From Streptomyces sp. DI166 (GTDB taxonomy: Bacteria > Actinomycetota > Actinomycetes > Streptomycetales > Streptomycetaceae): a stretch of DNA of 64,000 nucleotides. How positions within the stretch are numbered: position 1 is the stretch's first letter; each line of letters begins with the position of its first letter. The DNA is taken from assembly GCF_900091315.1 (NCBI RefSeq), contig NZ_FLSP01000006.1:1-64000 (forward strand), in the 5' to 3' direction. Under the pieces are notes generated by a model, which did not search any database, had not been told where the DNA came from, and saw only the letters and a list, made by a program, of their open reading frames with translations. The position numbers were made by a program, and so were the translations under genes. Of the stretch, positions 59,929 to 64,000 are shown in pieces.

Positions 59929-60501
59929 TCAGCTCTGTGCGCGCCGCCCACTGCGGCGGGGCGCCGGAGCCTGACCGTCGAGCAGCGACCTCCGCCGGTC
60001 CTCGCCCTCCTCCTCGACCTGGAGCACCACGCGTCGCAACGCGTCGGCGAGGCCGAGGCACTCCTCGTCGGTCAGCCGGGAGGTGACGAAGGCCTCCTCC
60101 TCGTTGAACGCGGGGAAGACCCGCCGCATGAACTCCTCGCCCTCGTCGGTCAGGCTCAGCAGGACGAGCCGTCCGTCGGTGGGGTGGGCGGAGCGCCGCA
60201 GCAGCCCGCGCGACTCCAGAGTGCGCGCGACGCCGGTCAGCGTGCCCTTCGAGATCCCCGCCTCCTCGGCGACGTGCCGCGTCTCCGACTCCCCCCAGAC
60301 CCACACCACCCACAGCACCACGAAGGCGGTCCAGGTCAGGTCCGAGCCGCGCAGCACGGAGTTCTCCAGGTGGTGCCGCACGGTGGTGGCGGCCCGGTAC
60401 ATGTTGGCCACGGCTGCCATCTGCGCACGCCGAACGGGAATGCCGCCCAGCTTGGCCTCCGCGAGCTTCTCCGCTTCGGTGATGGATCGCTGGCCGGGCA
60501 A
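59929..60501 (-). CDS. MarR-family regulator
   Basis: This 190-residue winged-helix protein has the MarR core LTWTAFVVLWVVWVWGESETRHVAEEAGISKGTLTGVARTLESRGLLRR, then HPTDGRLVLLSLTDEGEEFM as the wing. The N-terminal extension (AQMAAVANMYRAATTVRHHLENSVL) joins the dimer interface. The start is TTG 60501 with AGGGAG upstream, since no ATG or GTG fits better. The palindrome TACAAATTGTA lies 63 bp upstream and is the likely autoregulatory site. Confidence 0.88.
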   Translation of the reverse strand: MPGQRSITEAEKLAEAKLGGIPVRRAQMAAVANMYRAATTVRHHLENSVLRGSDLTWTAFVVLWVVWVWGESETRHVAEEAGISKGTLTGVARTLESRGLLRRSAHPTDGRLVLLSLTDEGEEFMRRVFPAFNEEEAFVTSRLTDEECLGLADALRRVVLQVEEEGEDRRRSLLDGQAPAPRRSGRRAQS

Positions 60502-60563
60502 GCGTGCTCCCTGGGTCTCCTCGGCGGAACCGGACGGCAGGCGGGCCTGCCCGGTCGTTCGGA

Positions 60564-60574
60564 TACAAATTGTA
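60564..60574. promoter_or_regulatory. MarR-type operator
   Basis: TACAAATTGTA is an 11-bp perfect palindrome in an otherwise GC-rich intergenic gap between the MarR gene and the GNAT gene. Nine of its bases recur before hppD at 4161-4169. Confidence 0.55.
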
Positions 60575-60668
60575 CGGGCGGGACTCCGCCCGACCCCCGC
60601 CCCGCCCCCCTGACTGACGGTCGGCTATTCCAGTGGTGATGTGATGCCGGGGATGCCAGACTGCCGCG

Positions 60669-61169
60669 ATGATCGACGGTCTCCCTGACGGCCTCACGGC
60701 CCGGCACCCCACGGTCGAGGACCATCCACGTGTGCTGGCCGTTCTCGAAACATGGTGGGGCGGCCTGAAGGGCGAGGCAGGAGCGCTGGAACGGGCTCTG
60801 CTGCTACCCAGGCTGTACTTCCAGCACTTCACCACGACCAGCTACGTCGTCGAGCATCGCGACGGCCAACTCGCCGCGTTCCTGGTCGGATTCATGTCGC
60901 AGTCCGAGCCGGACACCGCCTACGTCCATTTCGTGGGCGTCGACCCGGCCCTGCACGGGCGGGGGATCGGCCAGGCCCTCTACGGTGCCTTCTTCGAACT
61001 GGCGCGAGCCCACGGCCGCCGAGTCGTGCGCTGCGTGACCAGCCCGGAGAACACGGCCTCACAGGCCTTCCACACCCGACTCGGCTTCACCGCTTCAATG
61101 CCCGTTGACGACTACGACGGTCCGGGGCTAACTCGCGTGGCGTTCACCCGCGTTCTGGAGTTGGCCTGA
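60669..61169 (+). CDS. GNAT-family N-acetyltransferase
   Basis: This 166-residue enzyme has the acetyl-CoA motif VGVDPALHGRGIGQALYGAFF (Q/R-x-x-G-x-G/A) near residue 98. Flanking strands are QLAAFLVGFMSQ and VVRCVTSPENTASQAFHTRLGF. The substrate is unknown. It stands alone, divergent from the MarR gene. Confidence 0.92.
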   Translation: MIDGLPDGLTARHPTVEDHPRVLAVLETWWGGLKGEAGALERALLLPRLYFQHFTTTSYVVEHRDGQLAAFLVGFMSQSEPDTAYVHFVGVDPALHGRGIGQALYGAFFELARAHGRRVVRCVTSPENTASQAFHTRLGFTASMPVDDYDGPGLTRVAFTRVLELA

Positions 61170-61730
61170 TGGGGCGCACCCACCTGCTCCGTCCAGGTCG
61201 CTGAGGGTTGTGTCCTGAGGGGGAGCCGCGGCTCGTCCGCCGTGTTGGCGACGAGCCCGATGAGCCTGCCGCGAAGGGCTCCCACTTGATCAAGGCAAGG
61301 TAGTGCGCGGCGCGTTCGTCGCCGTCCCGCGCATGCGACCGCTCGTGGAGTGCGGGCTCTTGCGCGGCGGACAGCTTCTCCTGTGGGTCGAGCGTGTCCC
61401 GTGTGGTCTCCCGCTGCGCGCGCAGGGACATTGATTCCGGTCTGTTGGCCTCCGACTCTCCGGCTCGGCGCGGACGCCGACGCTGCCGCTACCGCATCGC
61501 CGCAGGTGAGCGGCCTGCGCTCGCTGATCGTGGTGGCTCGCCCGCGTATTCCGGCCGTGTTCTGGCGAGCACTCCGCCGAGAACTGAACCCTTGTTGTCA
61601 GAGAATTACGAAAACTGCGCGGGATCTTGCGTTCACTTGTCGTCGGTGGTTGAGTGTGCCGCACCCCACAACGCATCCGCCGTCCGGTGGTGGGGTGACC
61701 TTCCACGTTCATGCCCGAAGGGGACCACCC
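61170..61730 (+). other. Intergenic region, 561 bp, no supported gene
   Basis: Open frames here give low-complexity or antisense-looking translations. One minus-strand frame of 95 codons (61144-61431) contains AHYLALIKWEPFA but lacks a ribosome site and overlaps the GNAT end. The last 100 bp should hold the promoter of the sugar-binding protein gene. I see no clear operator palindrome like those of the mannan locus. Confidence 0.5.
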
Positions 61731-63146
61731 ATGAGAAGTGCCAGGTTCCGCCGTACTCGCCGCGCCAGCGCGGTCGCCCTCGTCTCCGCGCTCACGCTGA
61801 CCGCGCTCGCCGCCTGCGGCACGAGCAGCAGCGACAACGACGGTGGCGCTTCCGACGGCGGCGGCTCGTCGGATCCGTCCGCGCCGCTGGACCCCAAGAC
61901 GAAGGTGACGATCACCATCGACTGCATGCCGCCCGCGGCGAAGGCGGCCGAGCTGAAGGAGTGGAAGGAGGACGTCAAGGAGTTCAACAAGACCTACCCG
62001 AACGTCACCATCGAGGGCCGCTCCACCCCGGGCCAGTGCCTGGAGCCGCCGCGCTTCACCGCGATGCTGAAGGCCAAGTCCCAACCCGACGTCTTCTACA
62101 CGTACTTCACCGACCTACCCCAGGTGCTCGACCACGACGGCGCCGAGGACATCACCGCCTACGTCAACGACAAGACCGTCCCGGCGCTGAAGGACATCGA
62201 CCCGAACGTGCTCGGCACGCTCAAGCACGACGGCAAGCTCTACGGCCTGCCCACCAGCAACTACACGATGGGCCTGCTGATCAACCGCAAGCTCTTCAAG
62301 CAGGCCGGCCTCGATCCCGACGCCCCGCCGCGCACCTGGGCGGAGGTCCGTACCGCCGCGAAGAAGATCGCCGATCTCGGCGACGGCATCGCGGGCTTCG
62401 GCGAGTACAGCGCCGCCAACACGGGCGGCTGGCACTTCACCGCGCAGATGTACAGCATCGGCGGCGAGATCGTCGACGCGAGCGGCAAGAAGGCCGCGTT
62501 CAACAACGAGTTGGGCAAGCAGGTCGTGAAGAACCTCCGCGCCATGCGCTGGGAGGACGACAGCATGGGCAAGACCCAGCTGCTGAAGTGGGGCGACCTG
62601 CAGAAGCAGATCGCCACCGACAAGCTCGGCATGTTCCTCGCCGCACCCGACGACATCGCCTACATGGCGCAGCAACTGGGCGCCAAGTACGAGAACTTCG
62701 GCATGGGACCGATACCCGGCGAGAAGGCCACCCTGGCCGGCGGCAACAGCTACATGATCAAGAAGGGGATCTCGTCCGACAAGATCAAGGCCGCGGTCGC
62801 CTGGCTGAACTTCAAGAACCTGACTGTGGGCAAGGGCCAGTTCGACTGGGAGCGCACCAAGGCCGACGGACTGCCGGTCGGCGTCCCGCAGCCCAACTTC
62901 TGGCTGAACGAGTCCAAGACGAAGGACGACGCGGCACGCTCCGAGCACGCCACGATGCCGGTGGAGAACTTCAAGACCTTCATGGACAACCCGGTTGCGG
63001 GCAAGGCGGAGCCGCCCAAGGCGCAGGAGATCTACAAGGTCCTCGACAACGTGATGTCCGGCGTCCTCACCAACAAGGACGCCGACGTCGACAAGCTCCT
63101 CAGCACCGCGGAGTCGCAGGTCAACCAGATCCTGGCCAACCAGTGA
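61731..63146 (+). CDS. Extracellular solute-binding lipoprotein of a second sugar importer
   Basis: This 471-residue family 1 binding protein has a lipoprotein signal with Arg-rich start, hydrophobic VALVSALTLTALAAC (lipobox LAAC) and a Ser/Gly/Asp linker. The mature part contains WKEDVKEFNKTYPNVTIEG, YGLPTSNYTMGLLINRKLFKQAGLDPD and a C-terminal VDKLLSTAESQVNQILANQ. The sugar is not evident. It is followed by a permease gene and has no sequence identity strong enough to be a copy of the mannan-locus protein. Confidence 0.9.
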   Translation: MRSARFRRTRRASAVALVSALTLTALAACGTSSSDNDGGASDGGGSSDPSAPLDPKTKVTITIDCMPPAAKAAELKEWKEDVKEFNKTYPNVTIEGRSTPGQCLEPPRFTAMLKAKSQPDVFYTYFTDLPQVLDHDGAEDITAYVNDKTVPALKDIDPNVLGTLKHDGKLYGLPTSNYTMGLLINRKLFKQAGLDPDAPPRTWAEVRTAAKKIADLGDGIAGFGEYSAANTGGWHFTAQMYSIGGEIVDASGKKAAFNNELGKQVVKNLRAMRWEDDSMGKTQLLKWGDLQKQIATDKLGMFLAAPDDIAYMAQQLGAKYENFGMGPIPGEKATLAGGNSYMIKKGISSDKIKAAVAWLNFKNLTVGKGQFDWERTKADGLPVGVPQPNFWLNESKTKDDAARSEHATMPVENFKTFMDNPVAGKAEPPKAQEIYKVLDNVMSGVLTNKDADVDKLLSTAESQVNQILANQ

Positions 63147-63234
63147 CCACCAGGGCGGGGCGGCGTGCGCGGCCGCCCCGCCCCGCGGCCCGGCCGCGGC
63201 ACCACACACGGCAGATGAGTACCGAGGAGCATCG

Positions 63235-64000
63235 ATGTCGGCCCCCAGTCTGACCCAGAGCAAGGCGGGACCTCCCCGCCACTCCCAGCCGCGCGAGACC
63301 TCCCGCGCGACCCCAGGCGGATCCTTCGCCAAGAGCCTGCGCCGCAACCTGACAGCTCATGGCTTCCTGATCGGCGCGGTCCTCTGCTTCGCCTTCTTCT
63401 CCTGGTATCCGATGGTCAGGGAGTTCTTCCTGGCCTTCCAGAAGACCGAGGCGGGCGAGACCACCTGGGTCGGCCTGGACAATCTGCGGACGGTCTTCAA
63501 CGACCCCGCCTTCTGGCAGGCGTGGCGCAACACGCTGCTGTTCACCGTCCTGGCACTGGTGCTCGGATTCGTGGTGCCGTTCGTCGTCGCGATCGTCATC
63601 AACGAGTTCCACCACGGCCAGGGCTACCTCCGGCTGCTGGTCTACCTGCCGGTGATGCTGCCGCCGGTCGCCTCCGTGCTGCTGTTCAAGTACCTCTACG
63701 ATCCCGGCTACGGACTCCTCAACGAAGTCCTCGGCATCTTCGGGGTGCCGGAACAGCAATGGCTCCAGGACGCGGACCTGTCCATGCTCTCCGTCGTCAT
63801 CGCCGCCACCTGGATGAACATGGGCGGCGCCGCGCTCATCTACCTGGCGGCACTCCAGAGCATCCCCGGCGAGCTGTACGAGGCGGCCGAACTCGACGGG
63901 GCCGGTCTGCTGCGCAAGATCTGGCACGTCACCATCCCGCAGACCCGGCTGATCCTGTCGCTGATGCTGCTCATGCAGATCATCGCGACGATGCAGGTCT
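63235..64000 (+). CDS. Sugar ABC transporter permease (partial, continues beyond window)
   Basis: The visible 255 residues show a polar N-terminus, then membrane helices (HGFLIGAVLCFAFFSWYPMVREFFLAF, NTLLFTVLALVLGFVVPFVVAIVI, LLVYLPVMLPPVASVLLF). The ATPase-docking EAA loop is ELYEAAELDGAGLLRKIWHVTIPQT near residue 215. It belongs to the MalF-type group and pairs with the preceding binding protein. A GAGGAG site precedes ATG 63235. The second permease and any regulator lie outside the window. Confidence 0.92.
   Translation, partial: MSAPSLTQSKAGPPRHSQPRETSRATPGGSFAKSLRRNLTAHGFLIGAVLCFAFFSWYPMVREFFLAFQKTEAGETTWVGLDNLRTVFNDPAFWQAWRNTLLFTVLALVLGFVVPFVVAIVINEFHHGQGYLRLLVYLPVMLPPVASVLLFKYLYDPGYGLLNEVLGIFGVPEQQWLQDADLSMLSVVIAATWMNMGGAALIYLAALQSIPGELYEAAELDGAGLLRKIWHVTIPQTRLILSLMLLMQIIATMQV

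Noticed and set aside
61144..61431. 95-codon minus-strand frame after the GNAT gene
   Set aside because: It overlaps the GNAT 3' end, has no ribosome site and no recognisable family. It is noted only in the intergenic entry.

Overview
The window has very high G+C content, frequent GTG and occasional TTG starts, GGAGG-type ribosome binding sites and strong GC-rich hairpin terminators. It carries a sugar importer with no ATPase of its own, mycothiol-type enzymes and secreted Tat and lipoprotein products. Together these point to a Streptomyces chromosome (inference from gene content and codon use; no database was searched). I see no insertion sequence, integrase, CRISPR array or rRNA. Gene order is orderly, with three recognisable gene remnants or broken genes.

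Layout. (1) 1-5505 is the homogentisate route of tyrosine breakdown: fahA (cut by the window edge), an unknown 287-aa protein and hmgA on the minus strand, a divergent IclR regulator with an operator palindrome between them, then hppD. (2) 5595-11035 is mixed: an orphan MurG-like glycosyltransferase, an EF-G paralogue behind a 21-codon leader ORF and hairpin, a TatA-type protein, a voltage-gated-type ion channel and a TetR remnant. (3) 11079-24500 is a beta-mannan utilisation locus. Two secreted mannanases (GH5 with duplicated CBM10 modules, and GH26), a lipoprotein-dependent importer, a cytoplasmic GH2 beta-mannosidase, a ROK sugar kinase, mannose-6-phosphate isomerase and a LacI regulator form a path from polymer to fructose-6-phosphate. 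Two different palindrome families mark its promoters. (4) 24535-30281 holds a broken alpha/beta hydrolase gene, an ABC exporter with a TetR regulator, and an isolated cytochrome oxidase subunit I. (5) 30292-38123 holds small enzymes plus the most unusual genes. One is a 251-aa protein that reads as two fused histone folds. Another is an RTX-type secreted protein. A tRNA-like gene with a nine-base anticodon loop lies next to an unknown 457-aa protein. (6) 38151-45629 holds an operon expected to convert D-amino acids to L-amino acids (M20 amidohydrolase, GNAT acyltransferase, enolase-family racemase), plus a renal-type dipeptidase, a PucR regulator and a lipoprotein. (7) 45728-58971 looks like an amine or aromatic catabolic island. 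It has a glutamine-synthetase-like ligase, P450, ferredoxin and reductase, an acetoacetate-decarboxylase-family protein, homoprotocatechuate-type meta-cleavage enzymes, an amino-acid/amine permease, a second aldehyde dehydrogenase and a gamma-glutamyl hydrolase. One 14-bp operator motif links its three promoters. (8) 58987-64000 holds a helical-repeat protein, a MarR regulator, a GNAT enzyme and the start of a second sugar ABC importer.

The strongest candidates for undescribed biology are the double-histone protein (33529-34284), the gamma-glutamylation plus P450 plus meta-cleavage island (45728-58971), the odd tRNA-like gene with its neighbour (35542-37056), and the leader-controlled EF-G paralogue (6971-9275).
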